From Lindgomyces ingoldianus (taxonomy: Eukaryota > Ascomycota > Dothideomycetes > Pleosporales > Lindgomycetaceae): a stretch of DNA of 48,000 nt. Each line of letters begins with the position of its first letter. The first letter of the stretch is position 1. The translations under genes and the position numbers were made by a program. The DNA lies in assembly GCF_010093535.1 (NCBI RefSeq), contig NW_022985234.1:1-48000 (forward strand), written 5' to 3'. Positions 10,847 through 21,130 of this stretch are shown piece after piece. Under the pieces are notes generated by a model, which searched no databases, had not been told where the DNA came from, and saw only the letters and a program-made list of their open reading frames with translations.

Positions 10847-11763
10847 CCTACACTTCTTTAATCTACTACTAACCTGCTACGCCACCTACTACAGCCTAGA
10901 GCTATTAGTGGCCTTAGGTCACATGACAGGTTCATCTAGTACTATATAAACCCGTAGTTGCCCTCCTTTAGCAATCAATCTAGTTCCTTGTGCCTCTAGT
11001 GTTCCTCTAAGCTTCCCACAGTTTTTAGTTTTTAGTAGACAATCTCTAATGTTTAATTATCTAGTGAGGGTGCAACTACGTCAATCTGTAGATCGAGACC
11101 TAGAAATCCATTGCCTGCTTCCCCAGCCTGCGTTCTATGGAGAGACCTGCCTGTAATCCAATCCTGCAAACTCCAACATCTATCACAATTGATGCGAGTC
11201 CAATCAACCCCGTACTGTTTCGAGTACGCGCCCACAGCCTTGTTTGCTGGCAAGCGGCCCTTGGATCTGCCGAACGCGTTTTCAGAACGCACGAAACACG
11301 TTGAGTGTGATCGCTAAGAGTATCCTGACCATCTCATTGGTGAACTTAGCGAACACGATACGGTTCCTGTATCAAGCTTCGAGTTTCAATCAAAGCGCGA
11401 CAACCCAGAACCACTACAAAGAAATTAACTTGTGCGATGCGAGACCAACATGATATCAAGAAGCTCTTTGCAGATGGAATGTATCAGAGGCGCAGAAAGT
11501 TTGTCTTAGGATGTGGAGTCGGCATGCTGCTGACGTGTTACCTCGAAGCGGGGATGGATAGAAATGTCATAAAGGGCTTGGACCTAATCCGGATAGACGC
11601 TATCAGACACAATCTCCCCGCAAGTTTTCTATTCTAATCACTCCTTCTGCTCTTCTTTTCTCTGTAATCCACCACCTGGCTGGACTTTTAGATGAACGTT
11701 TATTTCTACATTGTCTCGTTCCTCAGACCAAAAGCCTTTGCCACATACATCTCATTGATTCCC
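10847..11763. other. Left border of the gene island, no supported gene
   Basis: Base composition changes here from AT-rich to balanced. The part at about 10,940-11,035 (TATATAAACC box, then a GCAATCAAT...CCTCTAGTG stretch) resembles 28,500-28,580 and looks like the R/U5 part of an old LTR. The rest has only short overlapping frames with no recognisable features. It probably contains the 5' region of the secreted protein gene at 11764. Confidence 0.5.
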
Positions 11764-12243
11764 ATGATGCAGTTTACTATTCTTGTAACGATCATGCTTG
11801 TAGCAGCCACCCTCGCCCTTCCCAATCCTCAAAGATCCAAAACCGCGCCAAACAATAGACCTAATACTACTCCCAACGCTACTCCTAGCGCCAGACTCAA
11901 TAATACATCGAACGCAATCGACCCATCACTTATACCTCCCTTTGGCGTTACAGCCGGCCAGAATCCGGACGGCACAGGGAATTGCATTGGCATTAACAAT
12001 GTCAAAATACCCTGCAACTGTCCACCAGACTTCAACATCTTTGCTGCCAAGCTAAGTCAATTTGCCGCTGTCGGAAACGCACGCGGCTCGCTACTGAGTT
12101 TTCCGTTGGGAAACGATGCTGCAAGTAAGACAGCAAGAATCAAGGCGAGCATAGTGACATTACAGAATCTTAATGGGAAGGGAGTTGGATGTCCGGCGGC
12201 GAGCACAACGTTTGTGCAGCAGTTAAATGAGGTGAAAGGTTGA
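11764..12243 (+). CDS. Small secreted protein, conserved fungal type
   Basis: It encodes 159 residues. I chose the internal start at 11764 because it puts a clean signal peptide at the N-terminus (hydrophobic residues 4-18, then ALP-NPQ, probable cleavage near 18-20); the longer frame from 11692 would bury it behind 24 residues. After the signal comes an Asn/Thr/Pro/Ser-rich linker (25-58) with several N-x-S/T sites. Then comes a compact domain with Cys 74, 84, 86 and 143 and the stretches GNCIG, KIPCNCPPD and TLQNLNGKGVGCPAASTTF. From memory these match a widespread ascomycete secreted family of unknown function; I cannot name a Pfam entry. No intron is needed. An extracellular role is inferred from the signal peptide only. 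The island position next to RIP-affected repeats fits an effector candidate but does not prove it. Confidence 0.8.
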   Translation: MMQFTILVTIMLVAATLALPNPQRSKTAPNNRPNTTPNATPSARLNNTSNAIDPSLIPPFGVTAGQNPDGTGNCIGINNVKIPCNCPPDFNIFAAKLSQFAAVGNARGSLLSFPLGNDAASKTARIKASIVTLQNLNGKGVGCPAASTTFVQQLNEVKG

Positions 12244-13171
12244 TTTTATTTTGTTGACGGAGTGACGGTTCAAGGGGTATTATACGAGCCCTGGAGGCAT
12301 CGTATGGTTGCTAGTGGGATTGTATAGGCACTAGGGGGGATTATAAGGGTTTCAGGGCCATATCGTGGCAGTTAAAGTTACAGCAATGGAGCATATAGAT
12401 ACCCTACATTAAGCCGTCTTTCTTACCACCAACAATTCTCCATCTGCAATACAATGCGTTTATCACCACAAGTATGTTTTTTTAAACATTTGTAGTTGGA
12501 TATCGGCCAGTTCTGGTTGTGTCAACCTCGCGCCATTTTGTGCTGCCCCTGCAGTAGTCTCTTGCAACATACGCTCACCCGAAGTTTATTCAAGGCAAGC
12601 TCAAACTTGCTTCCTTTCAAACCTCCAACACTAACCTTCCAAACCCGATAGCGAATGTCGTAATCATTAGAGAGATTGTGGTCGCGGGTAGAATCCACCA
12701 TTTGCGAGACACGCTAAGGTCATCAAAACCGTAATCGAAGAATGTTGTGGTCAGTATAGCTAAAATAAAAGTTCTGGGGAGGAAAACATTCTAATAGCGG
12801 TCATAGTGATTATAGATAAAGAACCTCGTTAGATTTACTTCGCCGCTTTAGTAGTGCACGCAGCGACCTGCAAGCTCGGGCGGGACTCTTGTTGGTTGGC
12901 GAGGTGGAAAAGCTAGGGAAAGTCAATTCTTATCCCTCTATGCACTTAAAAAGTTTTAAGGCAGGATAAAGGCAGGTTCTGTGATATATAGTTTTTGGCG
13001 CTTGCAAGGTTGATCCGAATATTCGTCCTGTCTCGATTAACTGATATTGTAACGAGGTCGGCACGGTCAACCACGTGGCCTTCTCTCGCTCATAGAGGTT
13101 TAGGCTAGGCTAGAGACAACCGCTAGTGCTAGTGCTTACCCTAGCATTACCTATATATATATTATACTATG

Positions 13172-13198
13172 CGAGAATACTTAGCTTAAGTATTCTCG
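13172..13198. repeat. Perfect 12-bp inverted repeat with 3-base loop
   Basis: CGAGAATACTTA is followed by GCT and the exact complement TAAGTATTCTCG. No poly-T tail or gene end adjoins it, so a terminator role is not supported. It may be the centre or tip of an old repeat. Confidence 0.75.
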
Positions 13199-13539
13199 TG
13201 CGTACCTTTTGGTACAGTGGGGAAAGTCGTATAGTATCGGCTTGGCAGGCGGGGCGCCTACCTCATTACAGATATAGTGCCTTCTTCAATTCTAATGCTT
13301 TATCAGTTAGATAGACCTTTGTTTTGACGCGGCTCTTATAGAGGAGCTCTTTAAAATGACTAATAACAATATTGCTAAGCTTTTTAGAGCGGACCTCTAT
13401 AATTAAAGCTTAAGAATCGGCCTGCAGCGTCCCTGAACACTAACTCTGTGCGTTTCTAGGTCCCAACACGCCCACACGCTCAGACATTTGGCTCCAAATT
13501 GTCAGCTAGGTGGTAAGAGAGCTGCGTACCCGGAGCATA

Positions 13540-13613
13540 GTTTGACTGTCAGCGGAGCCTGTATTTAAAATCATTTTGCTGTATACAGTATACCTTCATG
13601 CTCTGCTTAATTC
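13540..13613 (+). repeat. Repeat fragment A, direct copy of 28605-28680
   Basis: Both copies run from GTTTGACTG through a TTTTGCTGTATACAGTATA stretch to CATGCTCTGCTTAATT with few differences. In the copy at 28.6 kb this is joined directly to fragment B; here it is followed by unrelated sequence and the gene at 14089. Confidence 0.8.
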
Positions 13614-14088
13614 CATCCTCCTTTGCAAGGTATTAAATATTATTGTAAGGAAGGACGCCTTAGTGTTTCGATCCTTTTAAGCGAGGCGATCCTTCCGACA
13701 CTTAATCCTTTTCAAAAGGCCTCCTATTAGATCCTGCGCCAAATAGCTGCGCCCCATGAGATAAATGTCTCCACTTCCAACTTCCAAAGTCCATGAAACA
13801 TTCTGTTACAACCATATGGTCTACCGACGGATGAAATGCGATAGGGGGATTTGCACACACCTTCCTCGTTCATGATTACGCAAAGAAGGGCAGTGTTTCT
13901 CCGATAATAGAAACGCCGTATAGGCGCAGAGTTACTTAAGTACCATGTTTCCCAACAACGTGCCTCTTACTACCTTCATCATTCAAGTTACATTGTTCTG
14001 TCAATTTTGGCTTCACCTTTTTCATTTACATTCCCAAGGCTGTTCGTTTATTGCATTCACCACTTCGCTCCACTTTACAATCTACGAG

Positions 14089-14631
14089 ATGTTCAAAATC
14101 AAGACCCTACAGGCGCTTGCATTTCTCCTTTCCGTTGCCCGTTCTGCGGTCCTTCTTCGTGATGTCGCCCCTCGACAGAACGCCCAAGGCGACGTAATCC
14201 GTATGATGAAGTGCGACAACCTGTTCGAAATCAAGCCGGATGTTGGGGGTTGGGAGCAAGGTCAGGCAGCATACTGGTTGCGGGAAATCGATGCTACGCC
14301 CCAACCCAATGATCGGGTAATCTTTGACATGGTGAGTTTTAATCTTCTTGATAGTTAGAAAGATGTCTTTCACTAACAGATGGCTACACAGTACACAGCA
14401 ACAGGAGATTACTTCTACAACGGTGCTAACAAGCATTACGAAGGCACTTCTAAAGGAGGAAACGCTTTTTTTGTCAATTTTGATGACCCAGGCCCACTCA
14501 GGCCTCCAGATGGGACCCCGGTTGGGCAAGCCGTATTCCTCACCAGGCCTTACAACTGTGTGACCGATTTCACATTCCAATATAGTGATAGCCAGTATGG
14601 AGGATGTTATAGCTATGTCAAATGTGTTTAA
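14089..14631 (+). CDS. Small secreted Cys-containing protein, two exons
   Basis: I propose exon 1 at 14089-14331 and exon 2 at 14392-14631, giving 160 residues. The 60-base intron has a GTGAGT donor, a CTAAC branch site at 14373-14377 and a CAG acceptor at 14389-14391. A nearer CAG at 14379 would also keep frame but sits too close to the branch site. The start was chosen for the signal peptide MFKIKTLQALAFLLSVARSA; the frame is open further upstream to an ATG at 13945, but that adds an unrelated leader. The mature part has four Cys (42, 137, 153, 159), three of them near the C-terminus, and is rich in aromatic and Gly residues. I do not recognise the family. It lies between two halves of a repeat that is contiguous elsewhere. 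An effector candidate by class only. Confidence 0.7.
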
Positions 14632-15740
14632 AGGCATCCTGTGAGGCGACCACGGACACCGGATAGAGTTCTGGAATGCAGTGGTGAGGGATGTCAATAT
14701 AGCTAAAACGAATGAAAAAGCCCAGGTGCCCGACTATCCGACGCGTCACAGAGTCTTTACACTTTTCTAAACGAATGGTCTGCTTGTTGTGTCCGTGATG
14801 GGCAAGAGACGTAGTTGAAAACTCGTATGCAGCTGGTACTATGATCGCCAGGGAGGATAGGCTAACTTGACATCTTTGGGAAACGTTCTGCCAAAGTCGC
14901 AAATGCATGCAGAATGGTGATCCCTAGAGGCAGACGGGAGGATCTCGCACGAGCTGAGAAGGGGTCATAGGGTAGGCGAGTCGACAAGGTATTGAGATCC
15001 AAACAAGGTGAATTGTACCAGTGTATTGTAAGGTCTAATGGGCGAGAGAGAGCTCTGGGCTGACTATATACTGTACGAGAAAGGAGCTAGCCCTAATGAG
15101 TGAATAGCGCAGTACATGGGTATGGTATCGCGTGAGACACGTGCGACAGAGGAGACGTAATTGCATGGGTACCGTACAGGCCACAAAATATTCCGAGTGT
15201 CGTCTCCTGTATTTTTTGACATGGGTAAGTTGGTCACTCCCAGGTGGCATTTTACATCAGCAACTAAACCTAGTAGCAACTACACTCGTCCCTACCGTAA
15301 ACTCAGGTGAGCTAAAGCTAGCCTACTATCTAGCACTTTAGCAACCCACGGATACTAGGCGTGTCTCAGGCCGTTAGGTTGCTTCGGCTGGTGTTGGCTG
15401 CTCCTAACGTTTAGTCTTTTCTTTACAATAGACTAAGTAGTATAGTAGTTTCTAAGGACACTATACTATTATATATCCTCACATATATATACTCTCTTAC
15501 TATCTTATTCTAATATCATTCCCCCTGCTCTCTATACTAGCAGAAGAGGTAAACCACGTCCGGCTAACCCTCCAATCCCTACATAGTCTTGTGGACGGAC
15601 TGTACACCCGCGCTACGAAACTACCCTACCGCCCTCGTCACCCAAGATTCCTCCGGCCCGCGTGCTGAACGGTATCTAGTCAGCCTACAGCGGCATACCC
15701 ATTAAGTAGGTAACGTAACAGTATGTTAATAGTAATAGAT
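14632..15740. other. Intergenic, repeat fragments, no supported gene
   Basis: It holds repeat fragment B (14946-15145, inverted). A stretch at about 15,340-15,720 looks like LTR remains: a TATA-rich centre near 15,470-15,490 and a C-rich end near 15,520. Short frames here are random-looking. Confidence 0.45.
14946..15145 (-). repeat. Repeat fragment B, inverted copy of 28682-28868
   Basis: The reverse complement follows 28682-28868 closely, from a GCACGTGTCTCACGCGATA stretch to ACCCTATGACCCCTTCTCAG, with scattered differences and one short insertion. Confidence 0.85.
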
Positions 15741-15926
15741 AAAGTGGTTTTTTTTCTAAAGGTGTTCCTTCTCTAGAACCTTCTCTATACATAATCAGAG
15801 CTTAGAATAGTAAGAGGTATATAATTGTAGTATATAAAGTAGCTTTTTTCTAGAGGTGTTCCGTCTCTAGAACCCTTTCTATACATAGGCAGAGCTTAGA
15901 GTAACAAGAAGTATATAATAGTAGAA
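15741..15926. repeat. Tandem duplication, unit about 95 bp
   Basis: Two units begin AAAGT (15741 and 15836). They share a poly-T run, GGTGTTCC, TCTCTAGAACC, TCTATACATA and AGAGCTTAGA in the same order, with about ten differences. Confidence 0.75.
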
Positions 15927-16041
15927 ACTTTAGGATGCGACAACTTGAAGAGTACTACAGCGCGCCTACAAAATCAGAATCAAACGAAGTAGATGGATAA
16001 ACCTCGGCGAAAAACTTCTCCAGCTCTTGTCCCAAGCGTTG

Positions 16042-16626
16042 CTAGAAATAAGTGCCGGCTGCGGGCTCAGCAGTGCGGTTGTCAGGCCAGAGTCTACCGA
16101 GAGCACGCCTAGCTGATTCGGAGTCAGAGCCATTGACCTCTCCGATATCAGCCAGAAGCTTCAGGGTATCCCTGATCCACTGACGGCATCCGATACCTTC
16201 GGAAGTGAATGCATATCTGAAGCGCCCTCCCGACGCCAAGTAGTCAATGTACCAACTGACTGGCCGTGAGTATGTGACTGAGACTGAGTCATGTCTCTCA
16301 GCGTTGTTCGTGACCACGTAGTTGAGCCTCGATACGATGACCTGGGCTTTCATGCCACCGTTTGTATGGGTTTGTAGGGGGTTAGGCTGAATGTCCAACC
16401 TGACGCCTTGCCCATTGCCGACATCGAATGACAAAGTCCAGTGATTCGTCTTTCCAGTTCCAGAGGCAGCAGACTTTGGATGGCAGACGGCATAGATCTT
16501 TAGAACATTATATGCCCTGATCTCGTCCCTGGCCGATGCCGGAACATATAATACAGGATTAGCGGCAGCGGCAGCGGCGGCAGCTTGCTGTTGAGCAGCA
16601 ATGAAAGCGAGGGGGTTTTGCGACAT
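16042..16626 (-). CDS. DUF7770-type protein of unknown function
   Basis: It encodes 194 residues in a single exon, with a good start context (AAC before ATG). Residues 11-22 are a Gln/Ala-rich low-complexity tract. The rest is one globular domain: HWTLSFDV (62-69), a VRLDIQPN strand (76-82), SRLNYVVTN (99-107), and RFRYAFTSEGIGCRQWI (135-151). The RxRYxFTxxGxGCRxW block and the preceding strands match my memory of the fungal DUF7770 domain, which has no known function. There is no signal peptide or membrane segment, so it is probably cytosolic. Its 5' side is followed by an unusual 9-base-like repeat (16661-16772). Family assignment is from memory and should be tested by a domain search. Confidence 0.75.
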   Translation of the reverse strand: MSQNPLAFIAAQQQAAAAAAAANPVLYVPASARDEIRAYNVLKIYAVCHPKSAASGTGKTNHWTLSFDVGNGQGVRLDIQPNPLQTHTNGGMKAQVIVSRLNYVVTNNAERHDSVSVTYSRPVSWYIDYLASGGRFRYAFTSEGIGCRQWIRDTLKLLADIGEVNGSDSESARRALGRLWPDNRTAEPAAGTYF

Positions 16627-16660
16627 GTTAACGGTGATCTGAGAGGCGAAGTTAGAAAAG

Positions 16661-16772
16661 AATCGAAGTAGTCGAAGTTGATAGAGTCGACGGCGTCGAT
16701 GGCGTCGATAGCGTTGATAGACGCCAAGAAATCGATGAAGTCGATAACTTCAATGAAGGTGATGAAGTCGGT
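16661..16772. repeat. Degenerate GTCGAT-rich minisatellite upstream of the DUF7770 gene
   Basis: GTCGAAG, GTCGACG, GTCGATGGC, GTCGATAGC and similar words recur about every 9-12 bases just upstream of the start of the minus-strand gene, so it lies in its leader or promoter. All three frames through it stay open for some distance because of the repeat, which explains short spurious frames. Confidence 0.65.
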
Positions 16773-17512
16773 GAAGCCAGAGGGGCGATATAATTAAACT
16801 TCACAATAACCGTAAAGGTAGTGGAAGATAGGTGAGGGAGGAGTGCCACTTGAAGACCGAAATAATAAACTGGGGATCAATTTGATGTCTAAAAGGAGAA
16901 GTGATTAAGTCTTTGTTTAAAATGATTGTGTCCAAGATGTTATCTTAAGAGGATATATATACCCCTCAGTGTCGAGGAAGCAATGTGTTTCCATGGCATA
17001 TGACTGCTCCGTCCCCGGCCGTGGCTCTACTGAAGCTGTGGGTGTTTCTATTGCCGCTGAGATAAGTGGAAGTTTCATGACTATTGATTTTGGAGCCTAC
17101 TAAGTTAGCGGCGCCAAAGTTATGAGCTGATTCAGAACCGCCAAGGCCTAAGGAAAAAAGAGGCACAGTATGCCAAGTCCGCCAGAAGGATTTACCTTTG
17201 ACGTGCGCGCGCGTAGCTTCATCAAACCCCTTTCGTAGTTGGATTGTTATTTCGAAGTGACGTTAACTGTAAATTTTATATTTTGGGGCAGGTTGAAGAT
17301 AATATTTAGGTGGCTAGGACCCTGGGAGAGCTGAGAAGAGATGGTAGAGCCAAGCCCAATTGATGAAATTGATGAACCTTTCATCCAGCTGATGGCTTGA
17401 CCAGTGGTTCGCCCCCTCGCATATAAATTGCTTGAGTTGGGCTGGTGGTTCATTCACGAGCACACCAGTCTCTCTGAGCAGGAAGGGTTCACGTGGGAGA
17501 GGCTCGACGCTC
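16773..17512. other. Intergenic, no supported gene
   Basis: Balanced base composition. A TATATATA run near 16,953-16,960 could serve the minus-strand gene at 16042-16626 but is distant. Nothing else was recognised up to the 8-bp target duplication at 17513. Confidence 0.5.
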
Positions 17513-17543
17513 GCACGGCCTTATCTCAGCTAGCTCAGACGGC
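17513..17543 (+). repeat. Target duplication and left terminal inverted repeat
   Basis: GCACGGCC (17513-17520) is followed by the tip TTATCTCAGCTAGCTCAGAC starting at 17521. The tip matches the complement of the right end in 21 of its first 22 positions. Confidence 0.85.
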
Positions 17544-17627
17544 ATGCCAAGAAGACACTAGTACACAAATAGTATAGATACTTTCAGACCCCTGCTGGGG
17601 CTTCTTCCTTCTTGGCTGCTGTCTGAG
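17534..17627. repeat. Subterminal imperfect palindrome at the left tip
   Basis: CTCAGAC (17534-17540) and GCCAAGAAG (17546-17554) are answered in reverse by CTTCTTGGC (17608-17616) and GTCTGAG (17621-17627). A smaller CCCCTGCTGGGG hairpin sits between them. The inner part of the TIR is thus reused in a hairpin, perhaps a transposase binding or processing structure (inference). Confidence 0.7.
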
Positions 17628-17649
17628 GGACTTTAGTGCAGCGCGACGT

Positions 17650-20600
17650 GTGCAAAGCTTTGTCTATTAACTTACTAAAAACTTCTATACAAGATACTAT
17701 TACACACAGCTTATTACAGCGCCTATAATTAGAATTAATTACTTAAAGGGTATATATAATCTACTTTAGACTATTTTTAAATAAATTCCTAATATTCTAA
17801 CTATAAAAATTATAGGCTTAGCATTGCACACGTCCTAACGCGCAACTATTTCTCTTAACCCTATCCTCTACTAGTCTATCTACTTGCGTTTAACTATTAA
17901 TAACAGCTAAGATTAACTAACCTACCTTAATTTAGCCTCTAAAACACGCTCTCTGTCTTAAATAAGGTATGCTAGGTTTAAAAGCTGCTGCATAGATTTA
18001 AAATAGTAACATGTAGTATAAGCAGAATAGTCCTAATTTATAATTAAGTTGTTTAGTAGATGCATAAGTGTTGCCTAGTCTAGTAAATTATAGTAAAAAG
18101 TGCGCCTATTATAATTAAGTATTACTTATTAAGTGTTACTAGGCACCTTATTAATAAAACTTTAGGTCCTTTACTAGAACACTAGGGAGCGCTATACTAA
18201 TAGAAATCTAAGCTGTATAAGAAAAGATTACATATATTTTTTTATTTAATAGAGATAATAATATCTTTATAACTATCTATATAGTTGCAGTTTAATATTA
18301 GAAACTATGTAGTATTAGCTTATAAAAGCTTTTTATTTAAAATACCCTCTTCTTTTTACTTAGTAAGAGGGAACTACATACTAAGCAGGTCTATGTTGTC
18401 TAACGCCTTATCTTTAGTTTAGGCAATATAATTCTAGTTGCAAAGACTAGGTTTAGTAAAAGTATTACACTACATACATATTTAGTAATAATAAAGTATA
18501 TAACACTTTAAATTATCTTGTTATTAAAGCTTAAAAAAAAGTAAAAAAAAAAAATTATAAAATATCTTAAAGCTTATTTATGCTTTATTACTATAAAAAT
18601 AAAAGATTTTAATCCTAAACTCTTTAGTAAAATTTTTAAGAGACATTATATGCATATTTTTTTTAGCCTTAAGTAGGTAATTTCTTTAGTGTTCTATTAT
18701 TTTTTTTTTATAGGCAGCTTTGTAGACTAAGTCTAACTAGTTATAATTAACAAGTACTATGTTATTTAGCAGTAGTGTAAATTCTAAACAGCATATATCT
18801 AGTTTTATAAGCTTTATTAGATAATATGTTTTACAACTTTTTTCTTTACATGTACAGCAACCTTAGATGCTGCGACTAAGGCCTAGCTTTTTAAAAGTAA
18901 ATGTTTTTAAGTGCTAGCAACTAGTAATAATAACACTTTTATGCAGCTAAGAATTATACGCACCTCTATTAACAGGCTAGAGATTGCTATTAGGATTGTC
19001 CTAATCCTAACTAGCTACTAGATGTTATATAACTAGCTTTTAAACTGTATAGATGTAGAAATTAATGTAGAAATATTATAAATTATTTTTTTATACATCT
19101 TAAAAACAATTATATTCTTAGATAAAAAAGATAAAATTACTACTCTAGCTTAGCTTTTTTAAAGTTAACTTTTAAAAAAAAGCTATCTACTTATAGATAT
19201 TTAATTAGTGTTAGTAGTATATATAAAGCACATGTTAAAGTTTAACTAAGCTTAAATATATGCTAATTTCTTAGAGGACAAGTTCTTAATCTAAGTTACT
19301 ATTACTATAACTGCGCTTAGAATAAGTATAGATCTATCTAATGTCTAGTGTGTCTATTAGTAGTTAATTCTAATTATAGATAATATTAGAGACTTAATCT
19401 AGCAGTTTAGTTATAGAGTAAAGAGACCTAGATAATATGTAACTACTGTACTATTTATTCTGTATTATGCCTTTAACTGCCTTAGAAGAGGGCTAGTAAA
19501 CTGCTTTAGATTAAAGCAGTTACAAAGTTAGTAAGCTAGTAAAAAGAAAAAAAGTTAATATAAAATAAGTTAGTGTTTATTATCTACGCTTTATACTATG
19601 TCTACTGTGTTAGACTTGTCTAAGGGCAATTGCTCTAACTATACTAGCATACTAGTAGGGACAGCAACAAACTAGGCAAGGTAGGGAATATTAGCTAGTT
19701 AAGATGTGTAGGAGTAGGTCTAGTTAGCTTATTATAAACTACTAAGCATATTAATAGTGCTAGAATAGTTAAAAGCAGAGCTCTAGTTATATAAGAGTAT
19801 CTGCCCTAAGTAGTTAAATCTAATTATATTAAAGTGCTACTAAAAGTTTATTCTTTAGTATTTTTAAAATAAGCTTATAATTTTATTAACTTAGAGTCTA
19901 CTTTTACTACTAGAAAGGTGCTGTACTAGCTGTAATTTATTTCTAGTTAAAAATACCTAGAAGCTAAGTCTAGTTACACAGCTAACTACGCCTTTGCTAA
20001 AAGCTAAGGCTAAAGTTGCTTTTAAGTAAATCTAGGTTAAATATAGTAAAGTAGCACTCTCTATTTACATTAATAATAAGAACATATTATAGGGGCCTAG
20101 TTCTTTTATATTTATAGTTAATAAAGTCTTTATTTTACTACTTAGATCTATTTTTATACTAGTTAAGTTTTAATAAAAACTAGCCTATAAAGTTAAAAAA
20201 GCTTAAAATGCTATAAAGTTTAGTATAGCATTTACTTAAAAACACTTTTTTAATACTAGTGTCCTACTATAGTAGCAATATTTTAACACATATAAGCTAG
20301 GCTTCTACGCCTTTCTTTATAGTATTATAGATAGTGTTTGTGCGCTTTATTAGTAACAGTTCTCTAAGCAACATATAAAGAAAAAAAGTAATAAAGACTT
20401 ATTATTAAATTTAACTACTCTTTAGTAAGGCAGCACTCTCTCTACTTTCTTAAGACTTGCCTTAAGAGATAAAGATAACTAAGTTACATTATAGGCTACG
20501 CGCGCTTTTTAATTATGTGCAGCCTATTATAAGCGCATTTATAGGTAAGCAGTAGTTACTGCTGTCTCTGTAGGCGTCTTGTCTGCAGAGGAGGCGCCTG

Positions 20601-21130
20601 TCTTTATTAGCCCTGCAGGTCTATGTCTGCTGTCTACATTAGAGTTGTCTACTATGTTATGTCTTATAACTGCAGATATGTTGTTTTTATTAGCACATAT
20701 ACTATTAAATCCTTTGTTTTTACTTAATGTTACTATGTAGTATAATAATAGTAGCTAACCTAGTCTAGCACTTATAACTAAAAGCGCTTTTTTTCTATCT
20801 TTATTTATTAAAACCTTATTATGTAAATAAGTGTTATCTAATATTACTTCTTTAACTATAAATATATAGTTATGTAGGGTCTAATCTAATAGTATATTAT
20901 AAAAGCAGTGTAGGTCTTAGCTTGCTAAAAGTAGAGTTAGAGGAGAACTAGTGCAGCTATATTAGACAGGGGATTGTAGTAATAGTAGAGCATAGAGGAG
21001 CATATTACTAACTTTAAAGGCACAGTGTTTAAGGCTATTTTAGTAGTTATTTTAAAAAGAAGAGTAATAAAAGTTGTTATACAGGTTATAAAGCTTATCT
21101 AGGCGCACTAGAAGCAGGTTAGCTAGCGCT
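17650..21130 (-). pseudogene. Decayed minus-strand gene of the TIR element, unrecognised
   Basis: Reading the minus strand and treating TAA/TAG as former Gln codons gives long coding-like stretches. The clearest is 20,800-20,200, with a Lys/Arg-rich segment (LINKDRKKALLVISARLG), an RHRPAGLIKTGASSADKTP stretch and a VVKFNNKSLL stretch. Frame continuity weakens below about 19.9 kb, so the exact ends and the number of genes are uncertain. I do not recognise a transposase or any named domain. It points away from the plus-strand gene at 22,080, so a shared promoter region may lie between them. Confidence 0.45.

Larger units (their letters stand above)
12244..14088. other. Intergenic, old repeat fragments, no supported gene
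   Basis: No convincing coding frame is present. The region contains a perfect hairpin at 13172-13198, an AT-rich patch near 13,150, and a repeat fragment at 13540-13613 also found at 28605-28680. Bases 13,620-14,088 are the likely upstream region of the secreted protein gene at 14089. Confidence 0.5.

Noticed and set aside
11053..11637. Several frames of 66-79 residues upstream of the first secreted protein gene.
   Set aside because: They overlap on both strands, have no recognisable features and lie beside LTR-like fragments.
14107..14697. A 196-residue minus-strand open frame.
   Set aside because: It overlaps the two-exon secreted protein gene on the other strand, covers its intron, and shows no domain or signal peptide.
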